Shown piece by piece: positions 1 through 6,013 of a stretch of DNA of 8,931 nt; within the stretch, counting starts at the first letter, position 1; every line of letters starts with the position of its first letter. The DNA comes from Clostridiales bacterium (GTDB lineage Bacteria > Bacillota > Clostridia > Lachnospirales > Lachnospiraceae): NCBI GenBank assembly GCA_021203115.1, contig JAJQBV010000026.1, forward strand, positions 1 through 8,931, written 5' to 3'. Position numbers and translations under genes: made by a program. The notes beneath the pieces were generated by a model. The model was not told where the DNA came from. It did not search any database and was given only the letters and a program-made list of their open reading frames with translations.

Positions 1-1
1 G

Positions 2-238
2 GTAAATCTGGCTGCCGGGGACGGGCATCCGGCTGAGATCATGGATATGAGTTTTGCCATTCAGGCTCTGAGTGCGAAGTATCTGGTAGAGCACCGGGAC
101 AGCCTGACCGAAAAGCTGATTAACGTTCCGCGGGAAGTTGATCTGGAGGTCGCCAACCGCAAGCTGCGCTTCCTCGGCAGGGAAATCGATGTGCTGACGT
201 CGGAGCAGGAGGCGTACCTGAACAGCTCGGCAGTCTGA
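2..238 (+). CDS. ahcY: S-adenosylhomocysteine hydrolase, C-terminal part (5' end outside window)
   Basis: The frame is open from base 2 and encodes the last 78 residues of adenosylhomocysteinase, the cytosolic NAD-dependent enzyme that splits S-adenosylhomocysteine into adenosine and homocysteine in the activated-methyl cycle. The visible start reads VNLAAGDGHPAEIMDMSFAIQ, which matches the highly conserved family block around GHP-x-E-x-M-D-x-S-F-A-x-Q. The next stretch (LINVPREVDLEVANRKLRFLG...LTSEQEAYL) matches the usual C-terminal helices. The protein stops soon after the EEQ/SEQ-Y-L segment. It lacks the K-P-D-H-Y-R-Y tail that reaches into the neighbouring subunit's NAD site in eukaryotic and many bacterial enzymes; a shorter tail is known in archaeal and Thermotoga-type enzymes. 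An ATG at 41 is internal, not the start. No clear intrinsic terminator follows. Confidence 0.95.
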   Translation, partial: VNLAAGDGHPAEIMDMSFAIQALSAKYLVEHRDSLTEKLINVPREVDLEVANRKLRFLGREIDVLTSEQEAYLNSSAV

Positions 239-303
239 GCGGAAGCAGTAAGCGCAGCATCTTCCGACACTTCAATATATTAAAGTGCTTTTTCGAATTT
301 GTT

Positions 304-343
304 TATGATATGATTATGATCGGCGATGCGGGAATTCCCGCAT
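304..343 (+). promoter_or_regulatory. Possible MFS promoter/operator: repeated TATGAT and an 18-bp perfect palindrome
   Basis: Three overlapping TATGAT hexamers lie at 304-309, 309-314 and 315-320. Each could serve as a -10 element, but I see no convincing -35 at the right distance. Just downstream, 326-343 reads ATGCGGGAATTCCCGCAT, a perfect 18-bp palindrome. It would sit over or right after the start of transcription, a usual place for a repressor operator, and could alternatively fold as an RNA hairpin. A second small inverted repeat, TTGTT-TAG-AACAA, lies at 355-367, just before the MFS ribosome binding site. The palindrome is seen directly; its role is inferred. Confidence 0.4.
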
Positions 344-387
344 TTGTCGGTCTCTTGTTTAGAACAAACATAGAAGGAGCGATTGCT

Positions 388-1587
388 ATGAAGACGAATC
401 GGGAGGAGCAACTCTGGTCGAAGGACTTTGTCATTGTGATACTGTTGAATTTCTTTGGGTTCCTTACACACCTGATGGTTTTATCAACATTTCCGTTTTT
501 CGTGAATTATCTGGGATACACGGAAACCGTGTCCGGCTTGTGTGCGACATTGTTTTCCATTGTAGCCGTTGTTTCCCGCGCTTTTATCGGGTGGGTACTC
601 GACAGTGGCAAGCGCAGGCTGATCATGTTGATTGGTCTCCTTGGCATGGCTTTACTGCCGATGGGATATCTGCTTATCTATACCATACTGACATCCATCG
701 TGTTGACAGCGATACTTCGTATGCTTCATGCTATCGCTTTTGCTGCTACAAACACGGCGGCTGCCACAATGGCGACAGATATCGTCCCCAAAACCCGCTT
801 CGCGGAGGGCATGGGAATGTTTGGCATGTCGACCGCTCTGGCAACTGCCTGCGCACCGGCTATCGGCGAATTTCTCATGAATCTGGGATTTCCCATTCTC
901 TACGGCGGAACGACTGCAATCATGGTACTGGGCTTGATCCTGTTTTTTATTATGAAAAATCCGAAAATCGAACCGTCTCGTAAGAAATTTGCCATCACAG
1001 ATCTGGTCAACCGCGACGCGCTGCCTGCATCCGCGGTGGCGTTGGTTTTTGTAATGACCTACGGTTCTCTGGAAAGTTACATATTGAAATTTGCTTCCGA
1101 GAGTGACGAGGTATCTCTTTCCGGCGCTTTCTTTTTCATTGCGATGGCGGTGATGCTGCTGATTACCCGGGTTACTGTCGGCAAGGTAGCAGATCGCAGA
1201 GGTGAGGCAGTCTTTGTCTATGTCTGCTGCCCGGCCATGACAGCAGGGTTGTTAATTCTGGCATTTGCTCCCGGCAACCTTTCTTTCGTGCTGGCGGCAC
1301 TGCTCTCCGGCTTCGCTTTCGGGTGCATAGAACCATCCCTTCAGGCAATGGCCGTCAGCCTCTCGCCGCCGAATCGGAGAGGGGCAGCCAATTCCACCTT
1401 TTTATGCGCCTATGATATCGGCATCGGCGTCGGTGCCGGTCTGGCCGGCGTACTGATTGATCAGATTGGCTACCATCATATGTACGCTGTCCTCTCGCTT
1501 GCCTCCATAGCGGCGCTGATTCTTTATATATTCATCGGGCGAAATCATCCGTCTTCGATCACGTGGCAGGTGAAACACGGGAGATAA
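388..1587 (+). CDS. MFS transporter, 12-TM, substrate unknown
   Basis: Encodes a 399-residue major facilitator superfamily protein of normal length for a 12-helix member, located in the cytoplasmic membrane. ATG 388 is chosen because AGAAGGAG (372-379) lies 8 nt upstream; an in-frame ATG at 310 lacks such a site and would add a non-membrane stretch. MFS motif A is visible between helices 2 and 3 (GWVLDSGKRR, residues 69-78). Its half-repeat counterpart GKVADRRGEA is at 265-274, between helices 8 and 9. The segment PPNRRGAANSTF followed by DIGIGVGAGLAGVLID (residues 328-358) is typical of drug and metabolite exporters of the YhhS/arabinose-efflux-like group. Direction (export) is inferred from the family, and the substrate cannot be told. 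It follows ahcY by 149 bp, with its own likely regulatory region. Confidence 0.9.
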   Translation: MKTNREEQLWSKDFVIVILLNFFGFLTHLMVLSTFPFFVNYLGYTETVSGLCATLFSIVAVVSRAFIGWVLDSGKRRLIMLIGLLGMALLPMGYLLIYTILTSIVLTAILRMLHAIAFAATNTAAATMATDIVPKTRFAEGMGMFGMSTALATACAPAIGEFLMNLGFPILYGGTTAIMVLGLILFFIMKNPKIEPSRKKFAITDLVNRDALPASAVALVFVMTYGSLESYILKFASESDEVSLSGAFFFIAMAVMLLITRVTVGKVADRRGEAVFVYVCCPAMTAGLLILAFAPGNLSFVLAALLSGFAFGCIEPSLQAMAVSLSPPNRRGAANSTFLCAYDIGIGVGAGLAGVLIDQIGYHHMYAVLSLASIAALILYIFIGRNHPSSITWQVKHGR

Positions 1588-1616
1588 TGGTTGTAAAAGT
1601 TTTTCAAATTCATCTC

Positions 1617-1644
1617 TTGAATTTTTCCGCGGAAAAGTTATAAT
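1617..1644 (+). promoter_or_regulatory. Promoter of MATE 1 with a palindromic operator in the spacer
   Basis: TTGAAT (1617-1622) and TATAAT (1639-1644) are separated by 16 bp, a good sigma-A-type promoter. The spacer contains TTTTCCGCGGAAAA (1623-1636), a perfect 14-bp palindrome placed where a bound repressor would block RNA polymerase. The -35 element is also part of a second inverted repeat: AAATTCA (1606-1612), loop TCTCT, TGAATTT (1618-1624). Predicted transcription start is about 1649-1651. The regulator is unknown and not obviously encoded nearby. Confidence 0.65.
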
Positions 1645-1650
1645 ATTCAC

Positions 1651-1700
1651 ATAGTGTGCAGCGATGCGTAAGTCCGGCTATCGCAGCACACTATTTTTTT
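1651..1700 (+). terminator. Strong intrinsic terminator-like hairpin at the start of the MATE 1 leader (possible attenuator)
   Basis: ATAGTGTGC (1651-1659) pairs perfectly with GCACACTAT (1686-1694). After one A-A mismatch, GCGAT (1661-1665) pairs with ATCGC (1680-1684), giving a 14-bp stem with a 14-nt loop. Seven T residues run from 1694 to 1700. It lies 63 bp after the MFS stop codon, so it may simply end the MFS transcript. However, it is downstream of the 1617-1644 promoter, so any MATE 1 mRNA from that promoter must read through it. Confidence 0.75.
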
Positions 1701-1732
1701 ATGTATTTATCAGAACAGGAGGATTTTGTAAA

Positions 1733-3115
1733 ATGGAAGAGACAGCACAACAGAAAAAAATGGCCACTATGCCGGTCAACAAGCTGATGCTTCACATGGG
1801 TATTCTGATCATTCTGTCCATGATGCTTCAGGCTTTGTACAATATCGTGGACAGCGCGTTTGTCTCCAACATGGCAGAAAACGGTGAGGAGGCGTTGAAT
1901 GCTCTGACACTGGCGTTCCCGGTGCAGATTCTGATCGTGGCGGTGGGCGTCGGAACCGGCGTGGGCGTCAATGCGCTTCTCTCAAAAGCGTTGGGACAGA
2001 AGGATTATGAAAAGGCGAACCGTGTGGCGGGAAACGCTTATTTTGTAACCTTTCTCATCTATATTGCCTGCGTGCTGTTCGGTTTGTTCGGCGTGAAGGC
2101 TTATATCGGAAGTCAGACCTCCAATGAATTGATTCTGACGATGGGGACACAGTATCTGCGGATCTGCTGTACGGTTTCCTTCGGCATGTTGTTCTTCGCC
2201 GTTTTTGAAAAGGTGATTCAGGCAACGGGCCGCTCGATTTATTCCACGATTGCCCAGATTCTGGGGGCTGTGACCAACATCGTGATGGATCCGATTCTGA
2301 TCTACGGGCTGGGATTTTTCCCGAAGCTGGGGGTGAGGGGCGCCGCGCTTGCCACGATCATCGGCCAGATCGTTTCCTTTGCGGTTGCGCTGACCTTCCA
2401 TCTGAAATATGACAGGGAGATCAAAAACGGTCTGCGTTATCTGAAACCGTCCGGAAAGATCATCAGTGAGATTTATTCCATCGGACTGCCCGCGATCATC
2501 GCACAGGCATTGATCTCGATCATGACCTACGGGCTGAACCTGATTCTGGTCAGGGTGGGAGAAAATATGGTGACGGCTTACGGGCTGTTTTATAAAATTC
2601 AGCAGTTCATCCTGTTTGCGGCCTTCGGCCTGCGCGATACCATCACGCCGGTGATTTCTTTCAGCCACGGCATGCGCGACAAGTCACGGATTCAGGACGG
2701 AATGAAGTACGGAATTATTTATTCCGTTGTAATTATGCTGATCGGCGCCGTATTTCTGGAACTGTGTGCGAAGCCTCTCTGCGGTGTGTTCGGATTATCC
2801 GGAGAAACACAGGCGATCTGTATCAGCGCGATGCGCATCATCTCCGTCAGCTTTGTCTTTGCGGGAGCCAGTATCGCGTTCCAGGGGATTTTTCAGGCGA
2901 TCAACTGCGGTATGCAGTCCCTCGTCATCTCCCTGTGCAGGCAGTTAATCTTTGTGCTTCCGGTGGCGTGGATTTTTGTCAGCAGGATCACCTCGGCCGG
3001 CGCGTCAAGCTCTCTGGTGTGGTGGACCTTCCCCATTGCGGAGGTGATCACGGCAGTGATCGGCGTGTTTTTGCTGCGGAGCGGATATCAGAAGAAGATC
3101 AGCGGCTTGAACTGA
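1733..3115 (+). CDS. MATE family efflux transporter (MATE 1)
   Basis: A 460-residue multidrug and toxic compound extrusion protein, a 12-helix membrane exporter normally driven by a sodium or proton gradient. ATG 1733 is chosen because AGGAGG at 1717-1722 precedes it. An upstream in-frame ATG at 1664 lies inside the terminator-like hairpin and has no ribosome binding site. Family features include MLQALYNIVDSAFVSN (residues 31-46) in helix 1, PVQILIVAVGVGTGVGVNALLSKALG (63-88), NIVMDPILIYG (182-192), GVRGAALATIIGQ (200-212), and the C-half segments RQLIFVLPVAW (403-413) and WWTFPIAEVITA (430-441). The sequence looks intact and full length. It appears to be the first gene of a group with the cytidylate kinase-like gene (110 bp downstream) and the binding lipoprotein gene. 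Substrate is not predictable from sequence. Confidence 0.93.
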   Translation: MEETAQQKKMATMPVNKLMLHMGILIILSMMLQALYNIVDSAFVSNMAENGEEALNALTLAFPVQILIVAVGVGTGVGVNALLSKALGQKDYEKANRVAGNAYFVTFLIYIACVLFGLFGVKAYIGSQTSNELILTMGTQYLRICCTVSFGMLFFAVFEKVIQATGRSIYSTIAQILGAVTNIVMDPILIYGLGFFPKLGVRGAALATIIGQIVSFAVALTFHLKYDREIKNGLRYLKPSGKIISEIYSIGLPAIIAQALISIMTYGLNLILVRVGENMVTAYGLFYKIQQFILFAAFGLRDTITPVISFSHGMRDKSRIQDGMKYGIIYSVVIMLIGAVFLELCAKPLCGVFGLSGETQAICISAMRIISVSFVFAGASIAFQGIFQAINCGMQSLVISLCRQLIFVLPVAWIFVSRITSAGASSSLVWWTFPIAEVITAVIGVFLLRSGYQKKISGLN

Positions 3116-3142
3116 GTGTGGCGGACTGCCCGCCGGTTCGGG

Positions 3143-3148
3143 TATAAT
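3143..3148 (+). promoter_or_regulatory. Possible -10 element before the cytidylate kinase-like gene
   Basis: TATAAT occurs at 3143-3148 in the gap after MATE 1, but no good -35 lies 16-18 bp upstream and there is no TG extension. A GC-rich inverted repeat, GGCGG (3120-3124) and CCGCC (3130-3134), lies where the -35 would be. It has no T-run, so it is not an intrinsic terminator. An internal promoter is possible but weakly supported. Confidence 0.3.
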
Positions 3149-3173
3149 GTACGAAAATACTGTGAAACTTATC

Positions 3174-3200
3174 GCATATGCGGCGGATAGCCGCATGTGC
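3174..3200 (+). promoter_or_regulatory. Stable 11-bp leader hairpin just before the ribosome binding site
   Basis: GCATATGCGGC (3174-3184) pairs with GCCGCATGTGC (3190-3200) around a 5-nt loop: eleven base pairs including one G-U. The AAAGGAGGAG ribosome binding site begins only a few bases later (about 3207). No T-run follows, so it is not a terminator. It could protect the mRNA 5' end after processing or tune translation of the cytidylate kinase-like gene. Confidence 0.55.
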
Positions 3201-3225
3201 CGCATCAAAAGGAGGAGAAGTATTC

Positions 3226-3816
3226 ATGAAACAGCGAATTGTCACGATCAGCCGGGAATTCGGCAGCGGCGGGCGGACCGTCGGGAGAACGCTTGCGAAA
3301 GAACTGGGGATTCCGTGTTATGACGATGAGATTCTGTTGAAAACAGCCGTGGAGAGCGGTCTGGCGGAGGATTTTATCAGAGAACACGGAGAGTACACGG
3401 CGTCCAACAGCCTGCTCGGCACGATCTTTGCCACGCGCGATTATCAGGGGCGGTCCATGCAGGACGTGGTGTGGCAGGCGCAGAAAACGGTGATCGAGAA
3501 GATCGGGCATGAGGAGTCCTGCGTGATCGTGGGACGGTGCGCGGATTATATTCTAAAGGACATTGCGGACTGCCTGACCGTTTTCATCCATGCGTCGAAG
3601 GAGTTTCGCGCACACCGGATCGTGGAGGTATACGGGGAGAATGAGACCAACCCCATGAAGCGGCTTTCCGACAAGGATAAGAGGCGGAAGAATTATTATC
3701 AGTTCTACACGGATCTGGAGTGGGGACAGGCGCAGCATTACGACATCTGTCTGGACAGCGGCGTGTTCGGGATTGAGCGGTGCGTGGAGATCCTGAAGGA
3801 GCTGTATCAGAAATAA
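3226..3816 (+). CDS. Cytidylate kinase-like family protein
   Basis: A 196-residue cytosolic P-loop protein of the cytidylate kinase-like (Cytidylate_kin2) family common in Clostridia. Start 3226 is set by AAAGGAGGAG about 10 nt upstream; the longer frame from 3178 begins inside a leader hairpin. The N-terminus KQRIVTISREFGSGGRTVGRTLAKELG (residues 2-28) carries the family's variant P-loop GSGGRTVG, which lacks the classical GK[ST]. IVGRCADYIL (101-110) is the conserved core strand and helix. DKRRKNYYQFY (151-161) resembles the Arg-rich lid, and YDICLDSG (172-179) is the usual late strand. It is shorter than canonical Cmk and is probably not the housekeeping CMP kinase. Members likely phosphorylate a nucleotide or related small molecule, but the true substrate is not established from sequence. 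It sits between MATE 1 and the binding lipoprotein gene on the same strand. Confidence 0.9.
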   Translation: MKQRIVTISREFGSGGRTVGRTLAKELGIPCYDDEILLKTAVESGLAEDFIREHGEYTASNSLLGTIFATRDYQGRSMQDVVWQAQKTVIEKIGHEESCVIVGRCADYILKDIADCLTVFIHASKEFRAHRIVEVYGENETNPMKRLSDKDKRRKNYYQFYTDLEWGQAQHYDICLDSGVFGIERCVEILKELYQK

Positions 3817-3841
3817 AGTGTCGTCACATTTCTTCCGAAAA

Positions 3842-3881
3842 CTTCATATGATGAAGAAAAATCATATCAGGAATTCATCAT
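3842..3881 (+). promoter_or_regulatory. Leader of the binding lipoprotein with mutually exclusive inverted repeats
   Basis: Three pairings compete here. CTTCAT (3842-3847) pairs with ATGAAG (3851-3856). ATATGAT (3846-3852) pairs with ATCATAT (3861-3867). ATGATGAA (3848-3855) pairs with TTCATCAT (3874-3881), and the last of these covers the first two bases of the start codon at 3880. All are AT-rich and individually weak. TATGAT at 3847-3852 could instead be a -10 element, without a good -35. The inverted repeats are seen directly; a switching role is only a possibility. Confidence 0.3.
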
Positions 3882-4881
3882 GAAAAAGATTTGGAAACGG
3901 CTTGCGGGGTATGGTCTCACGGTGGCGCTCTCACTGGGGCTTTTGCTGGCCGGGTGCGGGAGAGCAGACGAGGTAAAGGTAACCCTCAATGAAGTGGCTC
4001 ACTCTATTTTCTATGCGCCCATGTATGTGGCGATCGAGGAGGGATATTTTGCGGAGGAGGGAATTGAGCTGGATCTGGTCTGCGGCTACGGCGCCGATAA
4101 GATCATGGCGGCGGTGCTGGCCGGGGAGGCGGACATCGGATTTATGGGTCCGGAGACGACGGTCTACGCGGCAAATGAGGGCGCGAACGATCCGGTGGTC
4201 AATTTTGCCCAACTGACTCAGCGCGCCGGAAACTTTCTGGTGGCGCGGGAGGAGTTGGCGGATTTTGAGTGGAGCGATCTGATCGGGACGACGGTTTTGG
4301 GCGGCCGGGAAGGCGGCATGCCGGAGATGGTTTTCGAGTACATCCTGAAGCAGAACGGCATCGATCCGGACAGCGACCTGACGATCGACAAGAGTATCGA
4401 CTTCGGCTCCACAGCGGCTGCGTTTACGGGCAATTCCGCGGACTACACCGTGGAATTCGAGCCCTACGCGACAGCGCTGGAGACGGAGGGCGCGGGGTAT
4501 GTCGTCGCCTCGCTGGGTGTGGACTCCGGCTATGTTCCGTACACCGCATTCAGCGCGAAGGCGAGCTACATCGAAGAAAACCCGGATGTGATTCAGGCGT
4601 TTACCAACGCGCTGCAGAAGGGGATGGACTATGTAAATTCCCATACGGCGCAGGAGATCGCGGCGTCCATCGCGCCGCAGTTTCCCGAGACGGACGCGGA
4701 GAGCCTCGCGACGATCGTCGGGCGCTATCTGGAACAGGACACATGTAAGAGCAACCTGATTTTTACGGAGGAGAGTTATAATCTGCTGCTGGATATTCTG
4801 GACGGCGCGGGCATGCTGACGGACCGCCCCGCGTATGAGGAGCTGGTTGTCACGGAGTACGCAGAAGGAGCGGCGGAGTAG
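3880..4881 (+). CDS. NMT1/THI5-like ABC transporter substrate-binding lipoprotein
   Basis: A 333-residue solute-binding protein of the SsuA/NMT1/THI5-like type, which captures nitrogenous or thiamine-precursor-like or sulfonate-type ligands at the cell surface for an ABC importer. A lipoprotein signal is clear: MKKIWKR, a hydrophobic stretch (residues 11-24), then lipobox LLAGC with the lipidated Cys at 26. The mature part opens with the family signature HSIFYAPMYVAIEEGYFAEEGIELDL (41-66). It continues with AAVLAGEADIGFMGPE (77-92) and the ligand-loop segment GGREGGMPEMVFEYILKQNGIDP (141-163). The start is ATG 3880 with a modest AGGAA site six bases upstream. Length is normal. There is no ABC permease or ATPase gene anywhere in the window, so the import partners must be elsewhere or shared. 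It probably shares transcription with the kinase-like gene 63 bp upstream. The ligand cannot be named. Confidence 0.92.
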   Translation: MKKIWKRLAGYGLTVALSLGLLLAGCGRADEVKVTLNEVAHSIFYAPMYVAIEEGYFAEEGIELDLVCGYGADKIMAAVLAGEADIGFMGPETTVYAANEGANDPVVNFAQLTQRAGNFLVAREELADFEWSDLIGTTVLGGREGGMPEMVFEYILKQNGIDPDSDLTIDKSIDFGSTAAAFTGNSADYTVEFEPYATALETEGAGYVVASLGVDSGYVPYTAFSAKASYIEENPDVIQAFTNALQKGMDYVNSHTAQEIAASIAPQFPETDAESLATIVGRYLEQDTCKSNLIFTEESYNLLLDILDGAGMLTDRPAYEELVVTEYAEGAAE

Positions 4882-4934
4882 CGGATTTGTGAAAAACAGA
4901 CTTTCCGTGCAGGAGAAAGTGGGAAAACCATCAG

Positions 4935-4960
4935 AGGAGCGGCATTGGCCGCTCCTTTTT
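4935..4960 (+). terminator. Intrinsic terminator after the binding lipoprotein gene
   Basis: GGAGCGGC (4936-4943) pairs perfectly with GCCGCTCC (4948-4955) around a 4-nt ATTG loop, followed by TTTTT (4956-4960). It lies 54 bp after the lipoprotein stop codon and separates the MATE 1 / kinase-like / lipoprotein group from the next gene. A weaker inverted repeat, ACTTTC (4900-4905) and GAAAGT (4915-4920), lies between. Confidence 0.88.
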
Positions 4961-4965
4961 ACCTC

Positions 4966-4994
4966 TTTACTTTAAAATTTTGCTGTGTTAAAAT
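4966..4994 (+). promoter_or_regulatory. Promoter of the YerC-like regulator (extended -10)
   Basis: TTTACT (4966-4971) and TAAAAT (4989-4994) are 17 bp apart. TG at 4986-4987 gives a TGnTAAAAT extended -10. Transcription would start near 5001, leaving a leader of about 38 nt before ATG 5039. It directly follows the preceding terminator, consistent with a separate unit. Confidence 0.65.
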
Positions 4995-5038
4995 CTTGCA
5001 TAGACAGAGCAAACGGCTTTTGTATAGGAGGGCATGAG

Positions 5039-5329
5039 ATGAATAAAAAGATTCGGACCGAGGCGGTAGATCATTTGTTTGACGCGATTCTCAGTTTACA
5101 GGACAGGGAAGAGTGCTACGCGTTTTTCGAGGATGTGTGTACGATCAATGAGATTTTATCCCTGTCGCAGCGCTACGAAGTGGCGCGGATGTTGCGGGAG
5201 AAGCAGACCTATCTGGACATCGCGGAAAAGACCGGGGCGTCCACAGCGACCATCAGCCGGGTCAACCGCTCCTTAAACTACGGGAACGATGGGTACGACA
5301 TGGTTTTTGAGCGGTTAAAGGAAGCCTGA
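5039..5329 (+). CDS. yerC: YerC/YecD family TrpR-related DNA-binding protein
   Basis: A 96-residue protein of the YerC/YecD family, small all-helical DNA-binding proteins related to the tryptophan repressor TrpR and found in many Firmicutes. ATG 5039 is chosen because AGGAGGG (5026-5032) lies six bases upstream; a GTG at 4985 in frame overlaps the promoter. The N-terminal half (TEAVDHLFDAILSLQDREECYAFFEDVCTINEILSLSQRYEVARML) matches the TrpR-like helical core. Residues about 57-79 (TYLDIAEKTGASTATISRVNRSL) form the helix-turn-helix with the usual TGAS-TATISRV recognition segment. It probably acts as a dimeric regulator; its targets and any ligand are not known from this sequence, and no tryptophan genes are nearby. 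It has its own promoter and ends exactly where the opposing DUF1836 gene ends. Confidence 0.92.
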   Translation: MNKKIRTEAVDHLFDAILSLQDREECYAFFEDVCTINEILSLSQRYEVARMLREKQTYLDIAEKTGASTATISRVNRSLNYGNDGYDMVFERLKEA

Positions 5330-5344
5330 TCAGTCGCCTTTTTT
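5317..5344. terminator. Weak, possibly bidirectional terminator over the touching stop codons
   Basis: CTGATCAG (5326-5333) is a perfect palindrome made of the two abutting stop codons. Outward pairing is imperfect, with AAAGG (5317-5321) facing CCTTT (5337-5341). On the plus strand a run of six T residues (5339-5344) follows. There is no other place for a terminator between these convergent genes, but the stem is broken by mismatches and leaves little room for a loop. Confidence 0.3.
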
Positions 5345-5962
5345 GCGCTTTTCTTTCGGGTCGTGCGGCTGCATGGAGTCGATGATTTTCTCCATCAGGA
5401 GCTTTTTCACATAGACATCAAAGTTCAGCAGGCAGATAAAAACGAACTTTTGCAGGAAATCTGCCTCCTCTTCGTCCAGATTGTCCATGGTGCGGACGGC
5501 CTCCTGACTGGTCATAAACTCCGCGCGGATCGTCTCTTTTAATTGCTCCACCTCCGGCTTTTCCAGAGAAAAAACCATACTGTAGATCTCCTCCAGCGAA
5601 GGAGATCCTTTTTTGTTTGTCCAGTAGCGATCCGTGACCGGGTTTAAGATGCTCCGGATATCCTGAATGGAGAGCGTGTTTTTAAAATAATAAATGAAGA
5701 TCAGGGTCAGCAGGTGCTCCTTGGAATATTTTTTCTTCTCCGGCGGGGGGAGGAGGTCGTTTTTGACATAATTGTTGACCATGGTCTTGGTCAGCACCTT
5801 GTCCTCCTTGTATCGCTTGGAGGGAGCCAGCTGATCCTCCATGAATGAGGTGATCTGGTCCATGTACAGTCTGATGTCCGGCATGGTCTCCGGTCGTATG
5901 TACTCAATGCGGGAGAGACTGTCCAAAATACTGTCCAGTAAATTCTGTATGTTGATCGTCAT
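5330..5962 (-). CDS. DUF1836 domain-containing protein
   Basis: A 210-residue soluble protein of the DUF1836 family, known mainly from Clostridia and Bacilli. Typical family blocks are YIRPETMPDIRLYMDQITSFMEDQL (residues 21-45), then LTKTMVNNYVKNDLLPPPEKKKYSKEHLLTLIFIYYFKNTLSIQDIRSIL (57-106). This second block resembles a MerR-like winged helix: a helix-turn-helix with TMVNNYVK, a wing-like PPPEKKKYSKEH, and following helices. That suggests a DNA-binding regulator, but function is unproven. The C-terminus is charged (KEKRKKGD). The start at 5962 has only a modest AAAGG ribosome binding site about 10 nt upstream. It is divergent from the membrane protein gene at 6189, so it could regulate that neighbour; this is inference. 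Its stop codon touches that of the yerC-like gene. Confidence 0.88.
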   Translation of the reverse strand: MTINIQNLLDSILDSLSRIEYIRPETMPDIRLYMDQITSFMEDQLAPSKRYKEDKVLTKTMVNNYVKNDLLPPPEKKKYSKEHLLTLIFIYYFKNTLSIQDIRSILNPVTDRYWTNKKGSPSLEEIYSMVFSLEKPEVEQLKETIRAEFMTSQEAVRTMDNLDEEEADFLQKFVFICLLNFDVYVKKLLMEKIIDSMQPHDPKEKRKKGD

Positions 5963-6013
5963 GGCGCATTGCCTTTCGTAAGAAATATTATGATACTACG
6001 GATTGTTTCGCAC

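Noticed and set aside
1664..1732. Upstream in-frame ATG giving MATE 1 a 23-residue extension
   Set aside because: It lies within the hairpin, has no ribosome binding site, and the extension is not membrane- or family-like; ATG 1733 has AGGAGG.
1982..2668. Minus-strand open frame of 228 codons inside MATE 1
   Set aside because: Shadow of a strongly conserved gene; low-complexity His/Gln/Arg-rich translation with no family resemblance or ribosome binding site.
3120..3134. GGCGG/CCGCC hairpin as a terminator after MATE 1
   Set aside because: Only 5 bp of stem and no following T-run; it is followed by TTCGGGTATAAT.
3931..4644. Minus-strand open frame of 237 codons inside the binding lipoprotein gene
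   Set aside because: Arg/His-rich translation typical of an antisense frame of a GC-rich gene; the plus-strand product is unmistakable.
5039..5329. A tryptophan-operon context for the TrpR-like gene
   Set aside because: No tryptophan biosynthesis or transport gene is in the window, and the YerC/YecD family is distinct from true TrpR.
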